A stretch of DNA of 64,000 nt from positions 66,005,005 to 66,069,004 of the forward strand of contig NC_068938.1 in NCBI RefSeq assembly GCF_016801865.2, given 5' to 3'. Source of the DNA: Culex pipiens pallens (Eukaryota > Arthropoda > Insecta > Diptera > Culicidae). Below, one piece after another: positions 42,974 to 55,351 of this stretch. Under the pieces are notes generated by a model. That model made no database searches. It saw only the letters and a program-made list of their open reading frames with translations, and was not told the DNA's origin. Every line of letters begins with the position of its first letter. Position 1 is the stretch's first letter. Both the position numbers and the translations under genes were made by a program.

Positions 42974-43387
42974 CTGCCGTTCTACGTATGATTGTCCCAT
43001 GTCATTTTTGGACGATTATGACTTTTTATCATTTTTAAGCTTAATTTTACGTATATTTTCAGAAAAAACACATAAAATCATCTTTGTTCAGAAAATCACT
43101 GAAAACAACCCATCGTTAATATTCTACGCATAATTGTCCCACCAAGGATTTTCTATCACGAAATCATGAGTTTTAAGAAGCATTTCATCTTGTGTACCTG
43201 TTTAGCTGTAAGAGGATTACAAATAAGGGTGATAAAATGTTAACCGGGGTGATTAGGGACATATAGGGCGAATAGGGACCCACGGGACAATTATGCGTAG
43301 AAACACAGAAATCGATCGAAAAATTTCAATCGCGTTTTTCTCAGTTGCACTTTTTTGAACATGGGACAATTATGCGTAGAACGGCAG
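42974..43387. mobile_element. MITE with CTGCCGTTCTACG terminal repeats
   Basis: Left CTGCCGTTCTACGTATGATT and right …ATGCGTAGAACGGCAG are inverted for about 27 bp. TTTA flanks both ends (42970-42973, 43388-43391). An internal ATTCTACGCATAATTGTCCC lies near 43118. Same group as 14043-14280. Confidence 0.8.
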
Positions 43388-43752
43388 TTTACAGAACCAA
43401 AAATATGGCGAATTGAATTTTGAAAAATACCGAAAAAGACCCCAATACCGCAGGAAGGTTAAACTAGAGATATCTTCATTTGAAAATGTGTAATTTTCAA
43501 GGCAAAAGTTTATGGGACCAACTTAACAAAATTCGAAAATTGTCCAACTATATGTTTTCCATGTAATTTTTTCCAGAATTCTCAAAATATCGATTTTTGG
43601 TCATATTTTGTAGTGACTAACGTCTTTTTTACCCTATTTTTATCTCTTTCAATTTTTGGTTTTACACAATAGGTACCAAAGTCATGTCTGGACCACCCTA
43701 AAGGTTCCTCAAGATCTTCTCAGATTTTTTCAAAGCAAAACGCTGTACTCAC

Positions 43753-43991
43753 ATTCGATTCAGCGTCAAGCATTCCGTCCCGGGTGGATTTGCCACGATG
43801 CTCGCCAACCGGCGATCCTCGTGCAGCAGCGCCTGCTCCCCAAAGTACGCCCCCCTCTGCAGCGTCCCCACCAGCTTATCCGTCCCACTGCGATCCGTCT
43901 TGATCACGTTCACACTACCCCCGCGGATAATGTAGAACTTATCGCCCGGATCTCCCTGCTGAATGATCGTCGATCCGGTCGCGTAGAATTC
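43753..43991 (-). CDS. PKG-like kinase, nucleotide-binding domain B exon
   Basis: 239 bp. It encodes EFYATGSTIIQQGDPGDKFY IIRGG… and the phosphate-binding cassette FGEQALLHEDRRLAS, ending …ECLTLNR. The cassette keeps the Gly-Glu and the Arg that contact the cyclic phosphate, but where cGMP-selective domains have Thr after Arg (RTA) this has Leu (RLA). It enters in phase 0 from acceptor CTTGCAG and leaves in phase 2 at GTGAGT (from 43752). It joins in frame with exons on both sides. Confidence 0.93.
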
Positions 43992-44049
43992 CTGCAAGTA
44001 AGGTTGGTGTTTATGGACTTTGAAGTTAGCATAATGTTTTTCGTCTTAC

Positions 44050-45612
44050 CCGCTTCAGCAAGTCGGAGATCTTGTGCAGCTTCTCGATCTGGAGATCCCT
44101 CAGAATCGACACCGTACTCAGGAACTTGACGTTTTCCTCGCGCTCCTTCCTCCCGCTCTTCATCATGATCTTCTGGAAGATCTTGCGCTCCAGCATCCAC
44201 ACCTTCGCTTCGGTGGTCACCCGAATCGACGCGAACCGTTTCGCCTTGTACAGGATGGCCAGCTCGCCAAAGACCACGCCGCGGCCAAAGGACTTGATGA
44301 CCTTGTTCTCGACCACCACCTCGTACGTCCCCTCGGCGGACACGAAAAAGTGCGCCCCGATGTCGCCCTCCTTGATGATGTAGCTGTTGGGTGGGAACAC
44401 CATCGGACTCATCGCGTCCGTAACGGCTTTGAGCCGTTCCTCGTCCATGAGGTTGTTCAGGAACTCGTTCACCGTGATCGCCTTCTTGATGAGTAGTTCG
44501 GCGTCACGAGTTTTTGGATGGCTTGGGATCACGATCTCGCGGGATGTTTTCGGCTCGGGCTTGTCCGACACGACGCCCTCTTTGCGAGCTTTTTTTAGGA
44601 TTCCCGACCGGCTGTTGTTGAGTTCTTCGATCTTGGGTGGTGGGTTCGAGTCTTGGGATTCTCGCTGTTGGGGGAACTTGCTGGGATAGGGTTCCTCGAT
44701 TGGGGTCGGTGGAGGATCGCGACTTGGCGGTGGAACGGTGGGTTCTGGGATCGTCTTTATTGTTTCATGGCTCACTTGGATGTGCTCCGCTCGGCTGATC
44801 ATGCCGTTGATCTCGGGTGGTGTCCGGGGTGGGGGTAACTTGGGTGGTGTGGGTTCCTCGTCCTGCGAGGTATCGTCATCACCGTGGTCATCACTGTTGT
44901 TAAGCCTGCTTACGCTGATCCGAGGTGGAGGCAGCTTCGGTGGATCCGGCTCGTCCTCCTCTGATGTGAAGACTTCTGGGACGGACTCCTCCACCAGCCT
45001 GGACAGCGTTATCGTGTCGTAATCGTCCGAAGTCTCCGACTGCAGGGGCTTCAGTGGGGCCTTCTTTCGCTGGTGGACGGACTTTGGCTGCGGGACGAGA
45101 TTCGAACTGGTCTGCTGGACCTTCTGTCGTTGCACGATCGGTTCCTGGATCGCCCGAATGACCTCCGTCTGGCTGATCCTGTTTTGGAGTTCTTTGATCT
45201 CCTGCCTCAGCTTGACCAGCTGGACCTTGTCGTCGTTGTTGGGCTCACTCCTCAGCTTGGACTCCAGCGCCAGCTGCAAGAGTATTTTCGTTTGCTGAAT
45301 CTCCTTTAGCAGTTCCTGGTTGACGTTTACGTATTCCGCCGAGCTGGCACTTATCCGGTCCTTGGGGGGAGGGCTGCTCTTGACCGTGGGTGCCACTTTA
45401 CGGGTGAACTGAGGTTGAGGCGCGGGGGTTGGCTTCGTTGAGCTGGATTCATACGTCGAGGAGGACTCGTTGGAGGTGGTGTTCTGCTCGTCCAAGCTGC
45501 CAAGGCCGGACTCGCGGGTTCCCTTTGGGGATAGTTTTCCGTTGGGTGCTGGGGATCCATAGCGTACCGGGTTGAACTCGCGATCGTATACGGTGGTGCT
45601 TATTCGGACGGG
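44050..45612 (-). CDS. PKG-like kinase, N-terminal region and nucleotide-binding domain A
   Basis: 1563 bp, 521 codons, phase 0 out. It begins PVRISTTVYDREFNPVRYGS after acceptor AATTTCAG (45613-45614). A Ser/Pro-rich part follows, then a probable coiled coil (ELLKEIQQTKILLQLALESK…LRQEIKELQNRI), as PKGs use for dimerisation, then a long acidic Pro-rich linker. Domain A occupies about residues 381-490 with cassette FGELAILYKAKRFAS. The Glu and Arg are present, but the cGMP-selective Thr is Phe. FQKIMMKSG matches the PKG FQTIMMRTG segment. Domain A is followed by the connector to domain B. The divergence suggests a PKG-like paralogue (for example Drosophila CG4839-like) rather than foraging; this was not tested. 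The 5' exon(s) lie upstream and were not found. Confidence 0.92.
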
Positions 45613-48600
45613 CTGAAATTGAGAAGTTTGAAGATTTTGAGAAATGGTTTTGGAACTTCTGGATTGTTCAGGTCTTGCTAAAGTTCTTGAAATTTTAAGT
45701 GAAAAGGTTTCCTATGGAATAGGTCAGAATAGCAAGATTTTGAAAACATAGTCCATACGTCTGACTAAAGTGAGTAAAGTTTTTTTTAAACGCAGATCAT
45801 ATCCGCACAGCTTTGATGAGAATGATCGAATACTTTATTGATATGTGAGGATGATCTCGGTTAACCAAGAATTGTCTGGAGTAAGCTTTGGGTCTACCTC
45901 CACAATATGTAAGAGGTCAGCGATATTTGAACCTGGACCATATCTTCATAGCTTCAGTGATTATAATAGACTGTATGGCTGACATATTGGTAAGTTCAAG
46001 GGCTTCTTGAAGTTAAGCAAGGTATCAGTAAGTTAGTCTACCAAAAACTTGAAGAACTTTATCAAATTTTTGAACTCAAAAAACATCTGCCACATCAAAA
46101 TCTTAGAGACCTATCAGTACTTCAGTAGCTTGACTAATTTTGAAAACACCTAGAACTTCAAGAACTTCATTAGCCTCGAGAACTTTAAGAACTCGAAGAA
46201 AAAGCTGCGCTAGGCAGCAACCAAATTGATTTGATTGACGTTGCTTGCGCCCCCAAAACATGTTGTCCAACAATTTCCTTGAAACAAAAAAAAACAACCG
46301 CGATACCTGCATCGCGATAACGATCTTATGACGTCCAAGACCGCACCGGCAACCGCATCCGAATATCCCTCCTCACTCAACGTTGACGCACATCCTTTCA
46401 TCGGCGATGAGCTCACAGCAAGTAAAGTAGATTTTAATTACCTCGAAATTTGTTGTGAACCGCAGTTCACACCCTTCTTCATCGAGCTGTTATCTGCCCC
46501 GTACCACCCTGAAGTGTGGGTGAAACCTTGTAATTACTTCCAAGTGACTAACCGTGTTTGGTCGTATTTTTGTCGTCGTTGATAACGGACTGTTCGGGGG
46601 TGGGTGGGTTACCTGGTTGCAGTTTGACGAAGAAGTCGTTGCCTAGGACAACGTGGACGGAAGCAACCAACAGCAGCAGCAGCCAGCTATCAGGCGATAA
46701 TTATCTGAGAGAGTGTTGCGAACATTGTAACGCTTCTTGAGGGTGCAGAAATGCGTTGAATAGGTGGGGATTTTGTCAATTGAATGCGACGTTCCAACTT
46801 TTGAATTTCTGTGGTACAAATTTTAAGATTAGAATATTCATAAGCCCATTTTGAAAGACTAGCCCGCAAAATTGTATGGAGACCTGCATTGAAAAATTTA
46901 TTATGCAAAAGGGCTTGAAGCACAAAAACTGCGAAGTTCTGGAGAATTGAATTCTCACCTTTATTCAAATAAAAAATCATTTAAATTCGGACCTTCCTTT
47001 ACAAAGTATTTAAATAAAGCATTTCAAAGTTCCACGGAAGCTTGCCATAATTACTGCAAAAATAAAATCCGCTTATGCTGATGATTTCACAATCAAACAT
47101 TTAAAAACATTGTGCAGCTCTCGATGCCTACCAATTATTCGCCCATTGTTTCCCGCTCAAATCGCTCAAAGGGCCCAAAGCTGATTGGCTCGAAAGGATT
47201 TCCCCCGGTGAAAAATAATTCCACAAACAAACCACTCCGAGGCGTCCTTCGTAACATCCAATTAGTAGGAGATTGGTTGAAGAGTGTATTCGTCAGCCTT
47301 TGCTAGCCTTTTGCACTGATTGTTCCGAGGAAATGTTCTGACCAAACAACCTCTACTCTATCATCGGTGGAAAACAATGCTCACTCAGTTCTCCACTGCC
47401 TATCTGTTAATGGCCTATGAGTAATCCCCCCAACAGGCTCTCCCCCGATCAAAGCTTCCAAACTGATAAGATGACTTTGGAATGTCACGACGGCGTCCGA
47501 AAATATTCAACGGCGCGCCACGGCAAGATAGCGGCGATGAAAGCACGTTGCCGTGGTGAAAATAAACCGATTTGAGCAACTGACCTGGTAAAGTTCTCAC
47601 AATTTAAAATTTAAAAAAAAACGAACGAAAATGTTAAAAGTCATTCAAATATTTTTCAAAGCTTAGAGTTTAAAAAAATTTTAATTTTACTGACCGTTCA
47701 TTTCTTTACAAATTACCCCCAACAAAAGGAGCTTATCAAATGTCGATAGGTTTAAACTGGCTGGCTGATGTTAGGAAACAATCATTTAAAAAACAGCAGC
47801 AAAAGTTGACAAAGTGTGACACTTGTGACGTTGTGGGTATCGCAAAAAAATTGCCACTGATAACGGTGGTGATTTACGTTTTTTTTTCGTACTAGATGAG
47901 TACGCGTAAACTTGCAGAATTAAAAAAGGAGTTATAAAGTAATTTTGCAATTCCTTTTTAGAAAATACTTTTTCTGTCATTTTAAAGTGATGAGTCTCTG
48001 ATGACATGCCATAAAAATCACAAAAAAAAGCTGAAATGTTAATTACACAACTGGACAATTTTAAAGTTGACGTCAGTAAACGCTTCAGTTTTGTCGTGTA
48101 TTAAAAAATTGGAATCGCTGATCACACTACTATCGTCAGAATTGATTTAAATTTAATTCTCTGCCAATAAAAATAATGTTTAATTTGGTTAAAAATGCTT
48201 TTGTCATAGATTTATCCAAGATTTTCATGAACAAAAATTCATATTTTTTGGGCAAAATTTTACCGAATTTTCTTGTCCAAGAACGAAAAAGCGTTTATGT
48301 GTTGAAAATTACCGTTTTTAAACAATTCAAATCTAACAATTATGTGAATAGCAGAACAAATCGTCGCCATCGTGCTAACTTGTCGTACGTGCATTTTGGG
48401 CCAAATTGAGTTAAGAACGCCATTTTGTGCAGCTCACAATGCCTCACCTTTTGACCTTCACAGATCCCCAAAATTCGATTTCAATCTTGAGATATTCAAC
48501 AAAAACCGAAAAAACTCCGAGCATTTTTGTCACTTTACATATGAAAGTAGTTTCAATCTTGTCGTGCTATCTTGTCACTCCATGAAAATTGATGTAAGTG

Positions 48601-49177
48601 CGACAAAAGGCCAAAGGGATTTCAGGCCAGGAAAGTCAGGATGCGTTTGTCGCACGTACAAGCTAGACTACCGTAAACATTTATAATTATAACTTGGGAC
48701 TCCAGCAACCAACTTCAACCAAACTTTGGGACAATGCACAGAATGGTGAGCCAAACAAAACGTGTTTGTTATTGTTTACATTGCGTGCTCTCGTTTTTGA
48801 ATATTCAAGGTCAAACATTAAAACGCGTTTTTCTCGGAACGTTAAAATGGCGGGTGCGACAAGATAGCACGACGACGTCGAAATGTAAAAGAAAGTCGAA
48901 AATAAAAATGCAGAAAACATGTATTTTTCAAGTTGCTTGATTTTAATCCTATACTTAAATTAAAAACAATGAAAACATTGTCAATAAACTAAGTCAAATA
49001 GTGTTCAAGTATTCAAGGCAAGTTAAACTGATCTGAGGTAACGAGCTTTTCAAATCAATATAAATAAAATGTTCAATGAAGCCAAGTATTCGTGTAAAAT
49101 GCATATTTCACAAACCTTTATGAAATTTACAAAAACCGTAAGTTTCAAATAAATTTGCTCATTAGATTTTATCAGTA
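45613..49177. other. Upstream intron or 5' flank of the PKG-like gene
   Basis: 46180-46760 and 47100-47620 look unique and less AT-rich than the rest and might contain regulatory sequence or non-coding exon; I find no convincing coding exon on either strand. 48370-48880 is the second copy of the repeat at 36376-36860 (it has internal inverted CGTGCTATCTTGTC blocks). The remainder is AT-rich. Confidence 0.5.
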
Positions 49178-51165
49178 GGGGAGAGTGGGGAGACTTGATC
49201 CCCTGTTTCGTATCTCATATAGCTCTCTCAATTTATCACAAGCTTGAACATTCAACTATGTTTGGCTGATAAGGATACTTCAAAAAATCAAATTTAAAAA
49301 TCAAATTATCGTTTTCAAACAATTCAAAATCTAACAATTATATGAAGAGCAGAAAAAATGTGAAGAAAAGACGGAAATAAAAAAATACAACTGCAGATAA
49401 CATGTATTTTTTTAAGTTGAATAATTCAAACCTTTACTTTTACAAAAAAATCAAAATACTGTCAATAAGCTAAATCAAATATTGTTAAAATATTCAAGGC
49501 AAGTTAAACTGTTCTAAAGATAACGAGTTTTTTTTAATCTATGAACTTTTTGCATTCATTGAAAGCTTAAACATTCAACTATTTTTGGCTGATTTAACCC
49601 TCTACAACCTTACCCCGCCTTTAGAGGGGCTTCGATCTAAAAAAAATCGCTATAAATCAATTTTCCAACCAATTATTGATCTTTAAAAGGCATTGGAAAG
49701 AAGAACTCTTAAAATTTCAGGGTTGGATGTTTGACTTTTTTGTCAATGTTTCTAAAAATGACATTTTTTGGCTGTGTTTTTTACAAACATTTCCTATATT
49801 TTTAGTAAAAAGAAGTTTACAGTATTTTTTGTGGTGTCCCAAACAATGCATCCACGCTTTTTTTGCAATTCAAATGATGATGGTGCCATTCTTTAGCAGA
49901 AAATGTGAAAAACATGCAATAAAAAAAAAGTGACTGTAAAAACGTGTAAAAATAAGATAGGCAAAATGCACTTATATAAGGTGGTACAATAGGCCAAATA
50001 CTACCCAAAACAATCATAAACTAAACAAGATAAATGAAAATTAAAATACTAAAAATAAAACAAGAAAAATATAAAACAAAAGATGCAAATGGTTCAAACT
50101 GCAGGAAGTTATATACTAAACCCAATTGAAATACTAAAAACCCAAACTAAACCAATTAATTTATCTTGAGGCTGATTCCAGTGACTAATTGCACTTTTCA
50201 AAACCATTGATGGTAAAAATAGTATGACGAAAATTTTTACGTCAAGTGCGTTAGGGATTTGTAGTTGATAAGTTAAAGTTTATCAAACAATACATGTATA
50301 AAACACATTTTATGCAGCATGATTCGAAACAAAAGTTCTCCGATCGGGCGCAAAATTTTTCTGGGGGTTCCTTGGCCGAAATAATTAGACCCGTATTTTT
50401 TTTGTTTGGCCATTAGGGTGGTCCAAAAAATGGGAATTTTTTTGCCGATTTTCACAAAAACCACATTTTTCAAAAAAATCATAACTCCGCACCATTTCAA
50501 CCGATTTTAGTTGTCTCGGGATATTGAAAACATAACTTTACCATTTTTTGATATGTTATGTAAATTTTTTCGAGGAATCAGGCATAGGCTCTTTGGTCCC
50601 GAGACCCTCAAAAAAGCATTTTCAAATGTTAGCCAAGATATTTTAAACTTTGAACTATTTTTCCTTAAAAGTGTATCTAATACCCTTTCGTTTGCATCCA
50701 AGACAGCTAAAATCCGTTAAAATGGTACGGAGTCATGATTTTTTTTTTTAAATGTGGTTGTTGCAAAAATCGACAAAAATTCCCATTTTTTGGACCACCC
50801 CAATGGCCAAACCAATAAAAACGGGTCAAATTATATCGGCCAAGGATTCCCCAGAAAAATTTTGAGCCCAATCGATCGATTTTTTCGAAGTATGCTGTTT
50901 TCGTGGGGAATTGCCGTATGAATAAATTTTAAGTGTTTTCTAATCACATCAAAACAAAGAAAAAAGATCTCTTGGAGTTTTTGTGTAGCACTGTTTATAC
51001 AAATGTATGTAACTCAATCTGAACCATTTTTTCTTTGTTTTCCACAATCGAATAGAGTAAATTTTACACAACTTTCTAGAACAAAGCTATTTTTTTAACC
51101 ACATGCTAACTAGATACAGGCTAGGGATCAACTGTCCCCGGGAATCAAGTCTCCCCACTCTCCCC
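49178..51165. mobile_element. 2.0-kb TA-flanked element with GGGGAGAGTGGGG termini
   Basis: Left GGGGAGAGTGGGGAGACTTG and right CAAGTCTCCCCACTCTCCCC are inverted for about 25 bp, with TA on both sides (49176-49177, 51166-51167). The interior is AT-rich, contains the foldback at 50310-50905, and has no transposase frame. Probably a non-autonomous Tc1/mariner-like element. Confidence 0.75.
50310..50905. repeat. Foldback repeat nested in the 2.0-kb element
   Basis: CGATCGGGCGCAAAATTTTT…TGGCCATTAGGGTGGTCCAA on the left matches, inverted, TTGGACCACCCCAATGGCCA…AAAATTTTGAGCCCAATCG on the right. The loop is about 50530-50690. Non-coding. Confidence 0.75.
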
Positions 51166-51169
51166 TATA

Positions 51170-51321
51170 CACTAAAATAAAATAATAGCACCAAATTCCT
51201 TTATTCTAGGAATTTTGCCTCTTTTCCTTATTTAGTAATCGGGTTTTTTGGATTACTTAATAAGGAAAGGAGTCAAAATTTCTAGAATTTAGGAATTTAG
51301 TACTTTTATTTTTTTTCAGTG
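51170..51321. mobile_element. 152-bp TA-flanked hairpin MITE
   Basis: CACTAAAATAAAATAATAGC at the left is inverted, with a few changes, at the right (…TTTTATTTTTTTTCAGTG). TA lies on both sides (51168-51169, 51322-51323). Inner arms AAATTCCTTTATTCTAGGAA mirror across a TTTAGTAATCGGG loop. It directly abuts the preceding element. Confidence 0.75.
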
Positions 51322-51799
51322 TATGTCTCTTGAAAATGGATGAAATCGGAACAACAAATAAATCATGTTCAACTATGATATAAAAATTTAAATCAAACTG
51401 GGTGGATAGAAATTTTCTTCCAATCAAAAGTTTTGCGAAAATCTTTGTTTACAATTATAATAAAATTAGAAATTAAAGCAAAAATTTTCCAAAAAAAAAA
51501 AAAAATAAGAGCACTCCTAGTTTTTAATGAAATCAGACTCAACAACATAATTATGTGTATTTAAAACATATAATTTCATGGTTCATTTTTAAAATGACAT
51601 CTTCAAATAAAAACGAAAAAGGAAAGAGGATGACAAGAAGTTAAAAGCAACTAAACTAAATGTTCAAAACAGAATTTGTGTACCGCCAGTGCGGGTGAAT
51701 ATGTGTTTTAAAAACGATTTACCTCTCGTAATTTGAAACTATTTAAATGGCTTCGACAATATTTTTTCCTTCACAATATATGATGAAGTTAGATAATTT

Positions 51800-51954
51800 C
51801 TGGAGTTTTTTTTTTAAAAGGACCAATAAACCAAATTTCTAGTTTTTGCTTTTTGGGTGTTTTTCAATACCCCTGACTCATGGCGGTTTCAAAAACTCCC
51901 AAAAAGCAAAAACTGGAAATTTGGTTTATTGGTCCTTTTCAAAAAAAACTCCAG
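51800..51954. repeat. 155-bp hairpin with about 60-bp arms
   Basis: CTGGAGTTTTTTTTTTAAAA, GGACCAATAAACCAAATTTC and TTTTTGCTTTTTGGG are mirrored after a loop of about 35 bp. MITE-like. The apparent frame at 51880-52098 starts in this arm and is not a gene. Confidence 0.8.
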
Positions 51955-52239
51955 ATTTCTACTTTTAATGCAAACCGTTTAAACATTTATTCAATCTCAC
52001 CTCCAGACTTAATATCTTCCCCAAGGAAAAAAATTGTAATACTTTTTGCATCAAATAAAAGAAATACAAAAGTTCAACCTTTTTCTTTCACATTCTAAAC
52101 GAAAAGCGTTGGTTTTATTAGCAAGCTTTAATTACATGTTTGTCTCCTGACTAAGAAAAAGCTAGAAAAGCACTGAACGTCTCTGATCGAATTTTGTCCG
52201 GTATGAAAAATTGGTATGTTTAACGTTTTGAAATATTTC

Positions 52240-52376
52240 CAACTAAAGTTGGATTCGTTTAAAAAAAATCCATACATAAATTTTCGAAAATCTGTAACTT
52301 TTGAGGGAATTTTATGATCACTTGCATTTTTGGAAAAGTTTAAGGTATTTATGAGGACAGTTAAGAAAATAATAGG
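52240..52376. repeat. Fragment of the 33970-36240 palindrome family
   Basis: AAAATCTGTAACTTTTGAGGGAATTTTATGATCA…AATAGG matches the family. It resumes after the insertion as ACACGGAACAAAATTTGGTG at 55597. Confidence 0.6.
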
Positions 52377-52656
52377 TACAGTTAAACCTCGTATAAGAGC
52401 GCCTCGCATATGCAACTTTGCATATACGAGTCATTCCACCTGATTCGGTTTTGTCGCAAGAGTTGCATATGCGAGGTACAGGGCTTATGGGATTTTGGCT
52501 ATATGGGAGACATGGGCGATATTTTAATAAAAAATCAACTAAACTATACAAATTTATAGTGTTTTGGAATCGTTATGAAGTCAGCTTTACAGCTACACCA
52601 AATTTACATGGTTTACGATGTTCTAGGTCATCCGAAACTTCGTCAAGTTAAGGCCT

Positions 52657-53583
52657 ATGTGTTCAACGCCGTACAAGTATGAGGTAGGCGATTTGACTGT
52701 GGTTTTTGACCACAGATCATATCCGGATAGCCTCAGGGAGGTTCAGGGACTAGTCTACCGGTATGTGGTGATGTTCTGGGTCTTCTGTAGAGTCCCGGGA
52801 GGTACGACCGATGGGTCTACCGCCGTAACACGGCAGAGGTCGGTGTTTTTTGACCTCAGATCATATCCAGATAGCATCAGGGAGGTTCAGGGACTAGTCT
52901 ACCGATATGTGGAAATGTTCGGGGTCTTCTGTGGAGTCCCGAGAGCTACGCCTGAAGGGTCTACCGCCGTAATAAGGCAGAGGTCGGTGGTTTTTGACCT
53001 CAGATCATATCCGGATAGCCTCAGGGAGGTTCAGGGACTAGTCTACCGATATGTGGTGATGTTCTGGGTCTCCTGTAGAGTCCCGGGAGCTACGTCCGAT
53101 GGGTCTACCACCGTAACAAGATACAGGTCAGAAGTTTTTGACCTCAGATCATATTCGGATAGCCTCAGGGTGATTCAGGGACTAGTCTACCGATGTGTGG
53201 TGATGTTCTGGGTCTCCTGTAGAGTCCCGAAAGTAACGGCCGATGGCTCTAGCACCGTAACAAGATACAGGTCAGAAGTTTTTGACCTCAGATCATATTC
53301 GGATAGCCTCAGGGTGGTTCAGGGACTAGTCTACCGATGTGTGGTCATTTTTTGGGTCTTCTGTAGAGTCCCGGGAGCTACGCCTGAAGTGTCTACCGCC
53401 GTAACAAGGCAGAGGTCGATGGTTTTTGACCTTAGATCATATCCAGATAGACTCAGGGAGGTTCAGGGACTAGTCTACCGATATGTGGAGATGTTCTGGG
53501 TCTTCTATAGAGCCCCGGGAGTTACGACCGACGGGTCTACCGCCGTAACAAGGCAGAGGTCGATGGTTTTTGACCTTATATAA
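52657..53583 (+). CDS. Hypothetical 48-residue-repeat protein, left arm
   Basis: This ATG frame of 308 codons begins MCSTPYKYEVGDLTVVFDHR and then repeats a 48-residue unit (…FDLRSYPDSLREVQGLVYRY VVMFWVFCRVPG…) six times. It matches the frame on the opposite strand of the right arm. No known domain. The open frame follows from the unit length being a multiple of three plus homogenisation, so I doubt that it is a functional gene; it is listed because both arms preserve it. A second piece continues at 53629-53955. Confidence 0.2.
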   Translation: MCSTPYKYEVGDLTVVFDHRSYPDSLREVQGLVYRYVVMFWVFCRVPGGTTDGSTAVTRQRSVFFDLRSYPDSIREVQGLVYRYVEMFGVFCGVPRATPEGSTAVIRQRSVVFDLRSYPDSLREVQGLVYRYVVMFWVSCRVPGATSDGSTTVTRYRSEVFDLRSYSDSLRVIQGLVYRCVVMFWVSCRVPKVTADGSSTVTRYRSEVFDLRSYSDSLRVVQGLVYRCVVIFWVFCRVPGATPEVSTAVTRQRSMVFDLRSYPDRLREVQGLVYRYVEMFWVFYRAPGVTTDGSTAVTRQRSMVFDLI

Positions 53584-55027
53584 TATCCAGATAGCCTCAG
53601 GGAGGTTCAGGGACTAGTCTACCGATGTGTGGTGATGTTCTGGGTCTTCTGTAGAGTCCCAGGAGTTACGGTCAATGGGTCTACCACCGAAATAAGGCAG
53701 AGGTCACTGGATTTTGATCTTAGATCATATCCGGATAGCCTCAGGACGGTTCAGGGAATAGTCTACCGATGTGTTATGATCTTTTGGGTCTTCTGTAGAG
53801 TCCCGGAAGTAACGGCCCTGAGGCTATTCGGATATGATCTGAGATCAAAAACCACAGACCTATATCTTGTTACGGCGGTAGACCCATCGGCCGTAACTCC
53901 CGGGATCTTACAAAAGACCTATCACATCGGTAGTCTATCCCCAGAACCTCCCTGAGGCTATCCGGATATGATCTGAGGTCAAAAACCTCCGACCTCTATC
54001 TTGTTACGGTGGTAGACCCAACGGCCATTACTCCAGGGACTCTACAGAAGACCCAAAAAATGACCACACATCGGTAGACTAGTCCCTGAACCACCCTGAG
54101 GCTATCCGAATATGATCTGAGGTCAAAAACTTCTGACCTGTATCTTGTTACGGTGGTAGAGCCATCGGCCGTTACTCCCGGGACTCTACAGGAGACCCAG
54201 AACATCACCACATATCGGTAGACTAGTCCTTGAACCTCCCTGAGGCTATCCGGATATGATCTGAGGTCAAAAACCACCGACCTCTGCCTTATTTCGGTGG
54301 TAGACCCATTGGCCGTAACTCTTGGGACTCTACAGAAGACCCAGAACATCACCACACATCGGTAGACTAGTCCCTTAATCTCCCTGAGGCTATCTGGATA
54401 TGATCTTTGGTCAAAATCCACCGACCTCTGCCATGCTACGGCGGTAGACCCATTGACCGTAATTCCCGGGACTCTACAGAAGACCCAGAACATCTCCACA
54501 TATCGGTAGACTAGTCCCTGAACCTCCCTGAGTCTATCTGGATATGATCTAAGGTCAAAAACCATCGACCTCTGCCTTGTTACGGCGGTAGACACTTCAG
54601 GCGTAGCTCCCGGGACTCCACAGAAGACCCAGAACATTTCCAAATATCGGTAGACTAGTCCCTGAACCTCCCTGAGGCTATCTGGATATAATCTGAGGTC
54701 AAAAACATCTGACCTCTATCTTCTTACGGTGGTAGACCCATCGGCCGTTGCTCCCAGGACTCTACAGGAGACCCAGAACATCACCACATATCTGTAGACT
54801 AGTCCCTGAACCTCCCTGAGTCGAGGTCCCTGAACCTCCATGAGTCGATCTGGATATGATCTAAGGTCAAAAACCATCGACCTCTGCCTTGTTACGGCGG
54901 TAGACACTTCAGGCGTAGCTCCCGGGACTCCACAGAAGACCCAGAACATTTCCAAATATCGGTAGACTAGTCCCTGAACCTCCCTGAGGCTATCTGGATA
55001 TAATCTGAGGTCAAAAACATCTGACCT

Positions 55028-55351
55028 CTATCTTCTTACGGTGGTAGACCCATCGGTCGTACCTCCCGGGACTCTACAGAAGACCCAGAACATCACCACA
55101 TACCGGTAGACTAGTCCCTGAACCTCCCTGAGGCTATCCGGATATGATCTGAGGTCAAAAACTACCGACCTCTGCCGTGTTACGGCGGTAGACCCATCGG
55201 ACGTACCTTCAGGGACTCTACAGAAGACCCAGAACATCACTACATATCGGTAGACTAGTCCCTGAACCTCCCTGAGGCTATCCGGATATGATCTGTGGTC
55301 AAAAACCACAGTCAAATCGCCTACCTTATACTTGTACGGCGTTGAACACAT
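55028..55351 (-). CDS. Hypothetical 48-residue-repeat protein, right arm start
   Basis: Minus-strand ATG frame of 107 codons starting MCSTPYKYKVGDLTVVFDHR, the mirror of the frame at 52657. It is interrupted, with further pieces of the same repeat protein at 54716-54955 and 53996-54643. A broken counterpart; coding status doubtful. Confidence 0.15.
   Translation of the reverse strand: MCSTPYKYKVGDLTVVFDHRSYPDSLREVQGLVYRYVVMFWVFCRVPEGTSDGSTAVTRQRSVVFDLRSYPDSLREVQGLVYRYVVMFWVFCRVPGGTTDGSTTVRR

Larger units (their letters stand above)
38070..43752. other. 5.7-kb intron of the PKG-like gene
   Basis: Contains a 1.34-kb foldback (38445-39780), AT-rich sequence (39781-41036) with a run of about 17 G at 40648-40664, a fragment of the 33970-36240 family (41035-41150), two tRNA-derived SINEs and a MITE. 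42380-42490 is a C-rich repeat fragment (CATGAACCACGTGG…CCCCCCTCCCCC). No additional exon recognised. Confidence 0.7.

Noticed and set aside
43656..45309. Several 60-157-codon plus-strand frames
   Set aside because: Antisense shadows of the PKG-like exons, which have matching splice sites and conserved domains.
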